Below, piece by piece: positions 28,519-36,968 of a stretch of DNA of 64,000 nt. The DNA lies in NCBI RefSeq assembly GCF_014205295.1, contig NZ_JACHNF010000001.1:1860001-1924000 (forward strand), written 5' to 3'. The translations under genes and the position numbers were made by a program. This stretch comes from Kribbella solani (GTDB taxonomy: Bacteria; Actinomycetota; Actinomycetes; Propionibacteriales; Kribbellaceae). The notes under the pieces are model-generated. The model saw only the letters and a list, made by a program, of their open reading frames with translations. It was not told the DNA's origin and did no database searches. The stretch's first letter is position 1. Every line of letters starts with the position of its first letter.

Positions 28519-29792
28519 CGCAACCACACGTACCCCCAGGCCAGCACCATGCTGAACACGGTCACTACCACCCCGTACCGGGTGAACTGCCAGAACGAGA
28601 TGTGGTGCCCGCTGCGCGAAGCGATGCCGAGGGCAACCACATTGGCGCTCGCGGCAACCGCCGTACCGTTCCCGCCGAAGTCGGCGCCGAGCGCGAACGC
28701 CCACCACAGCGACTGCCCGGTCCGGTGGTCCGGCGCCTGCTCGACGACCCCTTCGACCACCGGCGTCATCGTCGCGACGTACGGAATGTTGTCGAAGAAC
28801 GCGCCGAGGATGCCCGACCCGAACAGCAGCGCGGTCGCGGCCAGCAGGTACCGGTCGCCGATCGCGGCCACCGCCCAGTCGCCGATCGACTCGATCACGC
28901 CGGTGTGCGTCAGGCCCGAAACCATCACGAACAGGCCGACGAAGAACACCAGCGTGCCCCACTCGACCTCACGCAGCACCTCGGGTACGTCCGCCTTCGC
29001 GACCAGCACCATCACGCCGGCCCCGATCAGCGCGACCAGCGACGGTTCGAGATGCAGTACCGAATGCAGTGAGAACGCGGCGATCATCACCGCGAGCACC
29101 ACCAGGCAACGAACCAGCAGCCACGGATCCCGGATCGCCCGCTTCTCCTGCAACGCGAGCACCGCCTGGACCTGCTCCGGATTGTGCTTCAGGCCCTTGC
29201 GGAACAGGAACCTGGACAGGATCACGAACAGCACGAACACGATCACCACGATCGGCGTCATGTGCACCAGGAAGTCGTTGAACGACAGCCCGGCCCGGGA
29301 CCCGATGATGATGTTCGGCGGATCACCGATCAGGGTCGCGGCGCCGCCGATGTTCGACGCCAGCACCTCGGCGATCAGGTACGGCTGCGGCGCGATCTTC
29401 AGCCGCTCGCAGACCACGATCGTGACCGGCGCGACCAGCATGATCGTGGTCACGTTGTCCAGGAACGGCGACGCGACCGCGGTGATGATCATCAGCATCA
29501 CCATCAACCGGTACGGCTCACCCCGGGACCGTTTCGCCGCCCAGATACCCAGATAGTCGAACACCCCGGTCTGCTTGATGATCCCGATCACGATCATCAT
29601 CCCGAGCAGCAGGAAGATGACGTTCCAGTCGATCCCCTCGTGCTCGGAGAAGAACACCTCGGTACCCGGCGCCAGCCCGAGTACCAGCATCGCGGCGGCA
29701 CCGATCAGTACCACCTTGACCTTGTCGGCCTTCTCGGTCGCGATGAAGAAGAACGCCACCCCGAAGATCGCCAGCGCGAACAGCGGCCGCAC
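28506..29792 (-). CDS. ArsB/NhaD/SLC13-type ion permease
   Basis: A 428-aa integral membrane protein of the ion-transporter superfamily, with about 11 helices. The signature ASNIGGAATLIGDPPNIIIG and the mirrored FGGNGTAVAASANVVALGIA re-entrant segments mark the family, which includes arsenite, citrate and Na+/H+ carriers. No arsenic genes are nearby, so the substrate is open. The CBS-domain gene lies 2 bp upstream on the same strand, suggesting an adenylate-sensing partner. Confidence 0.87.
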   Translation of the reverse strand: MRPLFALAIFGVAFFFIATEKADKVKVVLIGAAAMLVLGLAPGTEVFFSEHEGIDWNVIFLLLGMMIVIGIIKQTGVFDYLGIWAAKRSRGEPYRLMVMLMIITAVASPFLDNVTTIMLVAPVTIVVCERLKIAPQPYLIAEVLASNIGGAATLIGDPPNIIIGSRAGLSFNDFLVHMTPIVVIVFVLFVILSRFLFRKGLKHNPEQVQAVLALQEKRAIRDPWLLVRCLVVLAVMIAAFSLHSVLHLEPSLVALIGAGVMVLVAKADVPEVLREVEWGTLVFFVGLFVMVSGLTHTGVIESIGDWAVAAIGDRYLLAATALLFGSGILGAFFDNIPYVATMTPVVEGVVEQAPDHRTGQSLWWAFALGADFGGNGTAVAASANVVALGIASRSGHHISFWQFTRYGVVVTVFSMVLAWGYVWLRYFV

Positions 29793-29794
29793 GC

Positions 29795-30265
29795 CTACCC
29801 CGGCGGCTGGTCACCGAGCCCGGCCACGGCCAGACTCGTGAGCAGACGATCCAAGGTGATCACACCGGTCAACTCGCCACCGGCCCCGACCACCGCCACC
29901 AACGGACTCCGCCCGCGCGCCATCAACGCCGCGATCTCCAGCAGCGTCGCGTCCTCGGTCACCGTCAGCGGCCGCGCGACCGGCCGCGGCAGGCAGTCGC
30001 CCACCGTCAGCCCACCCAGCTCCCGCCAGAACACGTCCGCCGACGGCTCGTCCACGGCGCGTACGAGCATCGGATCGTCCTGAAACGCCGCCGGAATACT
30101 CAACCGCAACACCTGAGACCCCGGTAGTACCGCGACCGGGCGTCCCACCCCGTCCACCACCACCAACCCGGGTAACCGCCCGACCGCCATCACCTGCACG
30201 GCCCGAATCACCGAGTCGGTCACCGAAACCGTCGAAACCCCTACCGCAACATCAACAGCCCGCAT
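29795..30265 (-). CDS. CBS-domain pair protein
   Basis: About 156 aa forming two CBS repeats: [20 protein letters not shown] with [15 protein letters not shown], then [20 protein letters not shown] with [20 protein letters not shown]. Such pairs bind AMP, ATP or related ligands. I start at ATG 30265, which has GGAG upstream; the frame is open to GTG 30457, but that extension is Ala/Gly/Val low-complexity sequence. It directly precedes the permease gene, so it may sense energy state for it. Confidence 0.8.
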   Translation of the reverse strand: MRAVDVAVGVSTVSVTDSVIRAVQVMAVGRLPGLVVVDGVGRPVAVLPGSQVLRLSIPAAFQDDPMLVRAVDEPSADVFWRELGGLTVGDCLPRPVARPLTVTEDATLLEIAALMARGRSPLVAVVGAGGELTGVITLDRLLTSLAVAGLGDQPPG

Positions 30266-30298
30266 CCCCACACTCCGCCGCTCAACCCCATCCACGCC

Positions 30299-30345
30299 GA
30301 CCGCACCGGCCGCACCGGCCGCACCAACCGCACCGGCCGCGCTGG
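30299..30345. repeat. Imperfect 9-bp tandem repeats
   Basis: About five imperfect copies of a CCGCACCGG-like unit lie just upstream of my chosen CBS start. On the minus strand they would read as Ala/Gly/Val low-complexity sequence. No other feature is visible in 30266-30530. Confidence 0.7.
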
Positions 30346-30530
30346 CTACACCGACCGCATCGAAACCAATCACCCGGACCTCCCCGGCCACCACCACCGG
30401 GCGGCCTTGTTCGCCACCAGTCTTGGCGCCGCCGGCCCCGCAAACCATGGGGTCCACACCCCAACTTCCCCACCACCCACCTGACGGGCCAAACCCTCCC
30501 TTTCAGGGGGCAAGCAACAGCGCCAAGTAC

Positions 30531-31106
30531 TCAGTGCACTCGCGAGGTTGGGCTCGGTTTGTTCGTGCGGGCGACCCGGAGGTGTGTCCGGTGGTGCAGG
30601 GCCGGGATGCCCAGGACAGCGTGGAGGTCCTGGGTTGCCTGGGTGACTGCCGCGTGGACCGCGTCCAGGTTGGCAGCGGGTTCGATGGTGCAGTGGAGTT
30701 CGGCGACCAGTTGGCCGCGGTCGGCGCGGATCCGGCCCGAGCCTTCGCGGAACTCCGGGCGGGCGGCCAGGCCTTCCGCGGCAGCTGTTACGGCGGCGTT
30801 GGCGTCAGCAAGCAACCGGCCGTTCGTGATCGTGCTGGGGAGGGTGAAGCGGGAGTTCGTTCGGCGCGGGAGGTGGCGGGTCAGCCAGAAGAGGCCCAGG
30901 AGGAGTACGGCGATGGCGGCCGCACCTGTTGCCCAGGGCCACCAAGTGGAGTGGGAGTAGTCGGCTGGGGTTCGGGTTGTGAGTTCGGTGGGGGCGGTCG
31001 GGAAGACGTTGTAGTACCAGCAGAGGGCCAGGGTCCCGGCGGCGATCAGGACCAGGGAGATCAGGGTGCCGACGGTACGGTCCAGGGTGATGACTCCGCG
31101 GCGCAT
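30531..31106 (-). CDS. AmaP-like alkaline-shock membrane protein
   Basis: A 191-aa protein with two membrane helices near the N-terminus (TLISLVLIAAGTLALCWYY and TGAAAIAVLLLGLFWLTRHL) and a cytoplasmic C-terminal domain resembling AmaP/DUF6286 membrane anchors of Asp23 systems. AGGAGG lies 6 nt before ATG 31106. It is the last gene of the minus-strand Asp23 unit and starts 1 bp after the preceding stop. Confidence 0.75.
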   Translation of the reverse strand: MRRGVITLDRTVGTLISLVLIAAGTLALCWYYNVFPTAPTELTTRTPADYSHSTWWPWATGAAAIAVLLLGLFWLTRHLPRRTNSRFTLPSTITNGRLLADANAAVTAAAEGLAARPEFREGSGRIRADRGQLVAELHCTIEPAANLDAVHAAVTQATQDLHAVLGIPALHHRTHLRVARTNKPSPTSRVH

Positions 31107-31107
31107 G

Positions 31108-32181
31108 TCAGTCCTCCTGGAGGGTGATACGGAGCCTGAGACTCGGGGTGAGCGCGGCTAGGCGGTCGTCGACGGCAGCGCGTACTTCCCCGGTGACCCG
31201 CTCCGAGTCGCCGAACGTGGTGACGGCCGCGCGAAGCGTACGGCGTTTCGCGGTCACGGACACGCCGGTGACCGAGTCCACGCGATTCGCGGCATCCGCA
31301 GCAAGCCGAGCAACATCACGAGCCCGAATCCACAGCATCGCACTCGCGTCGCTGGGCGTACTCGACGTGTGAACTGCCAGATGGGTTCGGCGGCGGGGTT
31401 TGAGGGTGATGGTCAGGACGAGCGCGCCGAGGACGATCGTGGCGATCGCGGCAGCGGGTAGCCAAGAGGTTTGGTGGAGTGCCAGGGTTCGGCCGTACCA
31501 GGTGGGTGGGATGACCTGGCCGCGGAGGAGGCCCGCGCTGCGGAGGGTTTCGGCGCTTCCGGTCAGGCCCAGGGCGATCACCGCAAGCGCGGCGAGGACA
31601 CCCAGCACGCCGGCCGCAGGGCGGGCGACCGGCGGTTTGGCCGCCGCCGGCAGGGCGGCCGGCATGCACTCGGTGCCGGTTCGCGCGAGGTTCGCTCCGA
31701 CGTCGTCGACCGAGGTTCGCGGAGACGCGGGGGTTGCCGAGGTGATCTGCGCGGACGTCGCCGACCCGGTCTGCGCGGGGCCCGCCGAGGTGGTCCGCGC
31801 GGGGGTTACCGCGGTGATTTGTACGTCTACGCGGTCGACGCCCAGGCCGGTGAAGTCTTGGATGGCGTTGGTGACGTCCTGATGTAGCTCGGTGGCTATC
31901 TCGGATAGGGGCCGGCCCCAGTTGGTGGCTACTTCCAGTTCGATTCGGGCGCGTTGGCCGGCCAGCACTGCCCGCGCTTTGGGCAGGCCGCGTCCGAGCG
32001 TGGCGGGCTGGCGTACGACCTCGTGGTGCCGGCGTGCGGTGATTTCGGCGATCCGCTCCACCGCTCGCTGGGCGATGTCGAGCCGCCCTCGATCACCCCC
32101 GTAGATGACCGAGGACGACTCGGGTACCGCGCCGGCCGGGCTGACCGCGCCGACCGCGCCGGCCGGGCTGGGCTCAGCCAC
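31108..32181 (-). CDS. Asp23-like domain fused to a DUF6286-type membrane domain
   Basis: A 357-aa protein. An Asp23/Gls24-like domain (about 25-125: IAQRAVERIAEITARRHHEV, then RIELEVATNWGRPLSEIATE) is followed by a Thr/Ala-rich linker, two hydrophobic helices (about 185-260), and a C-terminal domain like that of the next protein. It thus seems to join the soluble Asp23 unit and its membrane anchor in one chain. The GTG start at 32181 overlaps the DUF2273-like gene by 8 bp; the start is only moderately sure. Confidence 0.72.
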   Translation of the reverse strand: MAEPSPAGAVGAVSPAGAVPESSSVIYGGDRGRLDIAQRAVERIAEITARRHHEVVRQPATLGRGLPKARAVLAGQRARIELEVATNWGRPLSEIATELHQDVTNAIQDFTGLGVDRVDVQITAVTPARTTSAGPAQTGSATSAQITSATPASPRTSVDDVGANLARTGTECMPAALPAAAKPPVARPAAGVLGVLAALAVIALGLTGSAETLRSAGLLRGQVIPPTWYGRTLALHQTSWLPAAAIATIVLGALVLTITLKPRRRTHLAVHTSSTPSDASAMLWIRARDVARLAADAANRVDSVTGVSVTAKRRTLRAAVTTFGDSERVTGEVRAAVDDRLAALTPSLRLRITLQED

Positions 32182-32356
32182 GGCCGCGGCGGGAGATCAG
32201 GTCGTCGAGACCTTTCGTGCCGTCGGACAGGAAACGGCCGACGACGAACCCGATGGCGCCGAGGACGAGCGCGAGCAGGAAGCCGGCGAATCCGCCGGCC
32301 GCGGCGGCGATGGCGATCAGCAGACCGGCGAACAAACCGATGGTCGACGTGCTCAC
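32174..32356 (-). CDS. Small membrane protein, DUF2273-like
   Basis: A 60-aa protein almost entirely made of two glycine/alanine-rich helices (IGLFAGLLIAIAAAAGGFAG and FLLALVLGAIGFVVGRFLSD) with a charged tail RGRG. Such small proteins regularly accompany Asp23/AmaP genes. It overlaps the downstream gene by 8 bp. Confidence 0.8.
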   Translation of the reverse strand: MSTSTIGLFAGLLIAIAAAAGGFAGFLLALVLGAIGFVVGRFLSDGTKGLDDLISRRGRG

Positions 32357-32443
32357 GTAATCTCCTCGAACTGGGACGAACCGGCGCCGGCCTGCACCCG
32401 GGTGCCGCGGGACGCCGACCGGAATGGTGGCTGGAACTGGCTG

Positions 32444-32944
32444 TTACTGCACGCGACGTTCAGCGGCAGGTTCGGTGTCATCATCATCGTCGTCATCGCC
32501 TTCGAGGTGTACGTCGGTGACGGCGATGTTCACCTCGGTCACCTCCAGACCGGTCATCCGTTCGACGGCGGAGATCACGTTGGTACGGATCGCGGTGGCG
32601 AGCGCCGCGATGCTGACGCCGTACTCGGCCACCAGTTCGATGTCGATCGCGGCCTGCTTCTCGCCGACCTCGACCGAGACACCCTGGGACAGATTGGTCC
32701 GGGAGCCGGGGATGCGGTCGCGGAGCATGCCGACCGCGCGGGCGGCGCCGCCACCGAGGGCGTGTACGCCGTCGAGCTCGCGGGTGGCGATGCCGGCGAT
32801 CTTGGACACGACCACGTCGGCGATCGTCGTCCGTCCGGTCGCGTCCACCAGTCCGGTGCCGTCGGCAACCACCTCGGCGGACTCCCGGGCGGCATCGCCG
32901 GTGGAACCTCCGGCCCGGCGGGACGTCTTCACGGTTTCGGTCAT
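32444..32944 (-). CDS. Asp23/Gls24-family envelope stress protein
   Basis: A 166-aa soluble protein. The core GRTTIADVVVSKIAGIATRE, GVHALGGG and AIDIELVAEYGVSIAALATA followed by VEVTEVNIAVTDVHLE-like strands define the Asp23 domain (about 35-150); the tail is Asp-rich (a run of seven D). AGAAAGG precedes ATG 32944. In firmicutes Asp23 coats the membrane through AmaP; a similar coat is inferred here. It opens the minus-strand unit and is divergent from the sigma factor. Confidence 0.9.
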   Translation of the reverse strand: MTETVKTSRRAGGSTGDAARESAEVVADGTGLVDATGRTTIADVVVSKIAGIATRELDGVHALGGGAARAVGMLRDRIPGSRTNLSQGVSVEVGEKQAAIDIELVAEYGVSIAALATAIRTNVISAVERMTGLEVTEVNIAVTDVHLEGDDDDDDDTEPAAERRVQ

Positions 32945-33075
32945 CGGCTGATGCCTTTCTGGTCAGCGGTTGGTGCCCGTACGCCGTTGGGACGACGGCA
33001 GCTACCGGATCGTCACGCGCCCGGACCGGATTTTCTGCCGCGTACGCGCCCAGCGTGACATGTCTCACCCCGTAG

Positions 33076-33115
33076 TTCGGGGAGGTCCGCGTGACTTCGG
33101 GGCGGTCCGTGTCGT
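33076..33115. promoter_or_regulatory. Tandem 20-bp direct repeat in front of the sigma gene
   Basis: Two adjacent copies (33076-33095 and 33096-33115) share TTCGGGG-A/C-GGTCCG-C/T-GT. The second ends 9 nt before the sigma ATG. No Shine-Dalgarno precedes that ATG, so the start may be leaderless or nearly so and the repeat could overlap the promoter. The region 32945-33124 holds nothing else I can name. Confidence 0.5.
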
Positions 33116-33124
33116 CTACCCACC

Positions 33125-33676
33125 ATGACGGCGCTGGCTGAGCTCGACGAGGCGACCCTGGTGTCCAGGGCGCGCGATCGTGACCCGGCGGCGTTCGAGC
33201 TGCTCGTCCGGCGGTACCAGCGGCGGATCTACACGCTCTGCCTGCGGATGCTGAACGGTGCCAGCGGGGACGCCGAGGACCTCACGCAGGAAACGTTCGT
33301 GACCGCGTGGCGCCGGCTGCCGGAGATCCAGAACGACGCGGCGTTCGGCGGCTGGCTGTACCGGACCGCCACGAACAAGTGCCTGACGGTGCTGCAGCGC
33401 CGCCGCCCGACCGTCGATCTCGACGATCACCATCCGCCGGCCGACGTGGACAGCGATCCGGCCCGCACGGCCGGTACGAGTGCGGCGATGAGCGCGCTGT
33501 CCGAGGCGCTCCGGCAACTGCCGCCGCAGCAGCGGGCATGCTGGTTGTTGCGGGAAGTCCACGGTCGTTCGTACCAGGAGATCGCCGATCTGGTCGGGAC
33601 GACACCGACCGCGGTGCGGGGCCGAATAGCCCGCGCCCGCGCCGAGCTCGCGGAGGTGATGAAGCCATGGCGATGA
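33125..33676 (+). CDS. ECF-type RNA polymerase sigma factor
   Basis: A 183-aa sigma-70-like factor with regions 2 and 4 only. Region 2 runs from DPAAFELLVRRYQRRIYTLC through GDAEDLTQETFVTAWRRLPE; region 4 has LPPQQRACWLLREVHGRSYQ and TPTAVRGRIARARAELAEV (HTH). It is followed, 10 bp overlapping, by a protein with an anti-sigma-type zinc motif. The genes around it are Asp23-type, so it probably controls this locus. No ribosome site is visible. Confidence 0.92.
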   Translation: MTALAELDEATLVSRARDRDPAAFELLVRRYQRRIYTLCLRMLNGASGDAEDLTQETFVTAWRRLPEIQNDAAFGGWLYRTATNKCLTVLQRRRPTVDLDDHHPPADVDSDPARTAGTSAAMSALSEALRQLPPQQRACWLLREVHGRSYQEIADLVGTTPTAVRGRIARARAELAEVMKPWR

Positions 33677-34245
33677 ACTCTGACAGCCCAGTCGCCGACC
33701 TGCACCCGCTCCCCTGCGGCCGGACCGTCGAAGATGTCTCGGACGACCTCGACACCGAACAGCACGGCGGCCCGGCGAACGCGCACCTGGCCCACTGCCC
33801 GCACTGCCAGACCGCGAAGGCCAGTCTCGAGCAACTCGCGGCGGCGACCGCGCTGCTGATCGACGACCCGGTCGACGTACCGACCGGCCTGCTGGATCGG
33901 ATCATGACGGCCGTCCGCGCCGACCTCAACCTCGGGCGTACGCTCCCGCTGCCGACCGGATCGGCGCAGGTCGAGGTGTCCGTCTCCGCGCTGGCGTCCG
34001 TCCTGCGGTACGCGGTCGACGGCGTGCCCGGCATCCGTGCGCGCCGGTGCCGGATCGACCTGGATGAGGACCGCCCGGATGCCGTCCGGGTGTCGATGAC
34101 GGTCGCGCTGCGCTTCGGCGCCGGCCAGGTCGCGGCGCTCGACGAGGCCCGCGACCGGGTGGCCGCAGCGCTCCAGGGCCAGGTCGGCTACACCCTGACC
34201 AGCCTCGATTTCGAGGTCGTCGACGTGTGGACGGACCAGCGGTGA
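33667..34245 (+). CDS. Anti-sigma zinc motif fused to an Asp23-like domain
   Basis: A 192-aa protein. Around residues 40-47 it carries H-x3-C-x2-C (HLAHCPHC), the zinc motif of anti-sigma factors, placed after an acidic start. The second half (about 95-190; SVSALASVLRYAVDGVPGIR and VRVSMTVALRFGAGQVAALD) resembles the Asp23 domain. ATG 33667 lies 7 nt after GGAGGTGA; ATG 33673 would be 13 nt away. It overlaps the sigma gene by 10 bp and its stop overlaps the next gene. It could bind the sigma factor while sensing the Asp23 coat; this is inference. No membrane helix is present. Confidence 0.8.
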   Translation: MAMNSDSPVADLHPLPCGRTVEDVSDDLDTEQHGGPANAHLAHCPHCQTAKASLEQLAAATALLIDDPVDVPTGLLDRIMTAVRADLNLGRTLPLPTGSAQVEVSVSALASVLRYAVDGVPGIRARRCRIDLDEDRPDAVRVSMTVALRFGAGQVAALDEARDRVAAALQGQVGYTLTSLDFEVVDVWTDQR

Positions 34246-34628
34246 GCCTTCCGGGCGAGGGCACGGGCAAGGGCGAGATCGAGCGGGTCACCATCGCCGA
34301 AGCCGCGGCCACGGCGGCCCGCGCGGTGGACGGGGTGGTCCGGCTCCAGCCCGGCCTGGTCGGTTTGCTCAAGCAGTTCGCCGCGCAAGCCTGGGAACGA
34401 GCGACCGGTCGCCCGATGCCGGACATCGCGGGCATCGACGTCGACCTGCGCGCGGACGGCACCGTGCACCTCGACGTACGCATCGTGACCGCGATCGATC
34501 GTCACACCGCCGCGGTCGGCGCCGCCGTACACATGGCCGTCACGGCAGCGGTCGAGGCCGCGACCGGCCGGGTTCCGCAGGTACGGGTTCGCGTGGTCGA
34601 GATCGACCTCGAGCCCACTCGCTCCTGA
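34227..34628 (+). CDS. Asp23-like protein (small)
   Basis: A 133-aa soluble protein with an Asp23-like core: VTIAEAAATAARAVDGVVRL, IDVDLRADGTVHLDVRIVTA and AVHMAVTAAVEAATGRVPQV. GTG 34227 gives this length; GTG 34242, which overlaps the previous stop in GTGA, is an alternative start. The last 89 bp overlap the end of the convergent PAP2 gene. It belongs to the sigma unit. Confidence 0.72.
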   Translation: MDGPAVSLPGEGTGKGEIERVTIAEAAATAARAVDGVVRLQPGLVGLLKQFAAQAWERATGRPMPDIAGIDVDLRADGTVHLDVRIVTAIDRHTAAVGAAVHMAVTAAVEAATGRVPQVRVRVVEIDLEPTRS

Positions 34629-35214
34629 TCGACCGGCGCGCGAGCGATCCGAGGACCAGGCCGAGGCCCCAGCCGCCGACCACGTCCGACGGCCAGTGGT
34701 AGTGCAGCCGCACCACCGACACCGCCACCGCGGCCGACACGATCGGCACGACCCATCGCAGGACGGTGTCGAGCTTCGTACCCGGCATCGTCAGCACGGT
34801 CGCCGCGATCATCAGCATGGCCAACGAGTCCGCCGTATGGCCCGATGGCCACGACATGCCGCCGGCCGCGAGCTGGTCGACGTGCCCTTTCGGCGGCGTA
34901 CGCCCGACCAGCGTCTTCGTGAGCAGCACGACCGCCTGGGTCAGCGCGACCCACACGGCGGCGACGATGAGCGTACGGATCGGTCGCCGCCGCACCAGGT
35001 GCACCGCGGCCGTGACGATCAGTACGGCGGCCAGCGGCCAGACGCCACCGATGTCCGACACCACGTACCAGAGGTCGCCCGCCGGATGCCCGATCGGGAA
35101 GACCGTGTGGTCCCAGCGCCGCAAGGGCCCGTTCGCGATCAGGTCGATCAGCGCGGCCACGAAGAGCACCGCACCCACGACAACGGGTAGCCGGTTCTGA
35201 CTGGTCGACCGCAT
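34540..35214 (-). CDS. PAP2-family membrane phosphatase
   Basis: About 224 aa with six membrane helices. The three catalytic motifs are visible: KTLVGRTPP (K-x6-RP-like), SWPSGHT and VVRLHYHWPSD (R-x3-H-x3-D), so it likely removes phosphate from lipid phosphates such as undecaprenyl pyrophosphate. I chose ATG 35214, preceded by GAGGGAG; a TTG at 35304 opens a longer frame. Its 3' end lies inside the convergent Asp23-like gene, an unusually long overlap. Confidence 0.88.
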   Translation of the reverse strand: MRSTSQNRLPVVVGAVLFVAALIDLIANGPLRRWDHTVFPIGHPAGDLWYVVSDIGGVWPLAAVLIVTAAVHLVRRRPIRTLIVAAVWVALTQAVVLLTKTLVGRTPPKGHVDQLAAGGMSWPSGHTADSLAMLMIAATVLTMPGTKLDTVLRWVVPIVSAAVAVSVVRLHYHWPSDVVGGWGLGLVLGSLARRSIRSEWARGRSRPREPVPAEPGRSRPRPLP

Positions 35215-35362
35215 GTACTCCCTCGCTCTTTGCAGCCAGTCTGACACCCGGCGCCAGAGTTCTTCGGGGACGTCAACCAACCGCGCGGGTCCGGCGTCGT
35301 ACAAGAGTCACAAGCGTGTCACAGGCGTACTGCCGGGCGGACGTACGGCTGGCGGAGCAGGA

Positions 35363-36964
35363 ATGGGAGTCATGTCGCGGAGTGCACGTTCGGGCGGTCA
35401 TCGCAGCGCGCCGCGCGCGAGCCGGGCCCGTCGCCGTACCTACCGGACCCGCACCAGCGGCGCCGCGATCACCCTGACCATCCTCGGCGCGTTGCTGCCC
35501 GGTCTGGGGTTCATCCTGGCGGGCCGCCGCAAGCTCGGCGCGGCCGTGCTGACCGGCTTCCTCGGCCTGATCGCCCTCGGCGCGTACCTGGCGCTCGCCC
35601 AGCGGAACACCATCCTGGAGCTGGCCGTCGACCCGAACCGGCTGCTGATCGCGACCGCGCTGGTGGTGCTGCTGAGCGCGGCCTGGATCGTGGTCGTGGT
35701 CGCCTCGCACAAGATGCTCCGGCCGCTCACCCCGACCGTGACCGGCCGGCTGGTCGGCGCATCCGCGGTCGGGGTGCTGTGCTTCGCGATCGCCGTCCCG
35801 ACGACCGTCGCCGCGCAGACCGTGATGGCGCAGCGCAACCTGGTCGGCGCCGTGTTCCAGTCGGAGGGTCACTCGAAGAGCGCGACCCGGCCGAAGGTGA
35901 ACAAGCAGGACCCGTGGGCGAACACCCCGCGGCTGAACATCCTGCTGCTCGGCGCGGACGACGGCGCCGGCCGGACCGGCGCGCGGACGGACACGGTGAT
36001 GGTCGCCTCGATCGACACCAGGACCGGCGACACCAAACTGATCTCCCTCAGCCGGAACTGGATGCGGATGCCGTTCCCGGCCAGCTCGCCGCTGCACAAG
36101 GTGTACCCGAACGGCTTCTGGGACCCGAACCTCGGCAACACCGAGCAGCCACAGTACTACCTGGACGCGATGTACGACACCGTCCCGAAGGCACATCCGG
36201 GCATCCTCGGCCCGACCGACAATATGGGCGCCGACGTGCTCAAACTCTCGGTGGGCGCCGCGCTGGGTCTGGACATCGACTACTACATGCAGGTCAACCT
36301 GGCCGGCTTCCAGCAGATCGTCGACGCGGTCGGCGGGATCACGGTGAACGTCAACTACCGCGTCCCGATCGGCGGCGAGTACGGCATCGGCCCGGGCGCG
36401 AACGCCCCGAAGCCGCCGAGTGCCTACATCGAGCCGGGTCCGGAGCAGAAGCTCGACGGCTTCCACGCGCTGTGGTTCGCCCGCGGCCGGTACGGGCTGA
36501 GTGACCCGTCGCGGCAGGAGCGGCAGCGCTGCACGATCCATGCACTGGTGAACGGCGTGAACCCCGCGACGCTGGTGACGAAGTACCAGCAGATCGCGGC
36601 CGCGAGCCAGGAGATGCTGCGCACCGACATCCCGCAGGAGCTGCTGCCGGCGCTGACGCAGCTCGCGCTGAAGGTGAAGACCGCCGGGGTGTCGAACATC
36701 GACCTGAACAAGGACAAGAACTTCCCGACCGGCCGCGACCCGAACTACGCCGGGATGCGCGCGATCATCCAGAAGGCACTCACCGCCCAGCCGACGGCGA
36801 CCGCGACCTCCACCTCGGGTACCGGCAAGACCACCTCCGGCACCGCGACGACCCCGCCCAGCCGCGGCACCGGCTCGGCGAAACGGCACACGACGAGCGC
36901 GAGCCCCAGCACCCAGAGCTTGAATGACGCCTGCGCGTACCACCCGGAGCCCGGCGGCTCCTGA
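35363..36964 (+). CDS. LytR-CpsA-Psr (LCP) family protein
   Basis: A 533-aa membrane protein of the family that links glycopolymers to peptidoglycan. Several hydrophobic helices (about 30-150) precede the LCP domain (about 190-430), whose landmarks are LNILLLGADDGAGRTGARTD, LKLSVGAALGLDIDYYMQVN, VDAVGGITVNV and DGFHALWFARGRYGLSDPSR. The usual S-x-P-R-D segment reads SLSRN here. The C-terminus is Ser/Thr-rich. ATG 35363 has GGAG 5 nt upstream; ATG 35372 is possible. It ends 4 bp from the convergent dipZ. Confidence 0.92.
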   Translation: MGVMSRSARSGGHRSAPRASRARRRTYRTRTSGAAITLTILGALLPGLGFILAGRRKLGAAVLTGFLGLIALGAYLALAQRNTILELAVDPNRLLIATALVVLLSAAWIVVVVASHKMLRPLTPTVTGRLVGASAVGVLCFAIAVPTTVAAQTVMAQRNLVGAVFQSEGHSKSATRPKVNKQDPWANTPRLNILLLGADDGAGRTGARTDTVMVASIDTRTGDTKLISLSRNWMRMPFPASSPLHKVYPNGFWDPNLGNTEQPQYYLDAMYDTVPKAHPGILGPTDNMGADVLKLSVGAALGLDIDYYMQVNLAGFQQIVDAVGGITVNVNYRVPIGGEYGIGPGANAPKPPSAYIEPGPEQKLDGFHALWFARGRYGLSDPSRQERQRCTIHALVNGVNPATLVTKYQQIAAASQEMLRTDIPQELLPALTQLALKVKTAGVSNIDLNKDKNFPTGRDPNYAGMRAIIQKALTAQPTATATSTSGTGKTTSGTATTPPSRGTGSAKRHTTSASPSTQSLNDACAYHPEPGGS

Positions 36965-36968
36965 GCCG

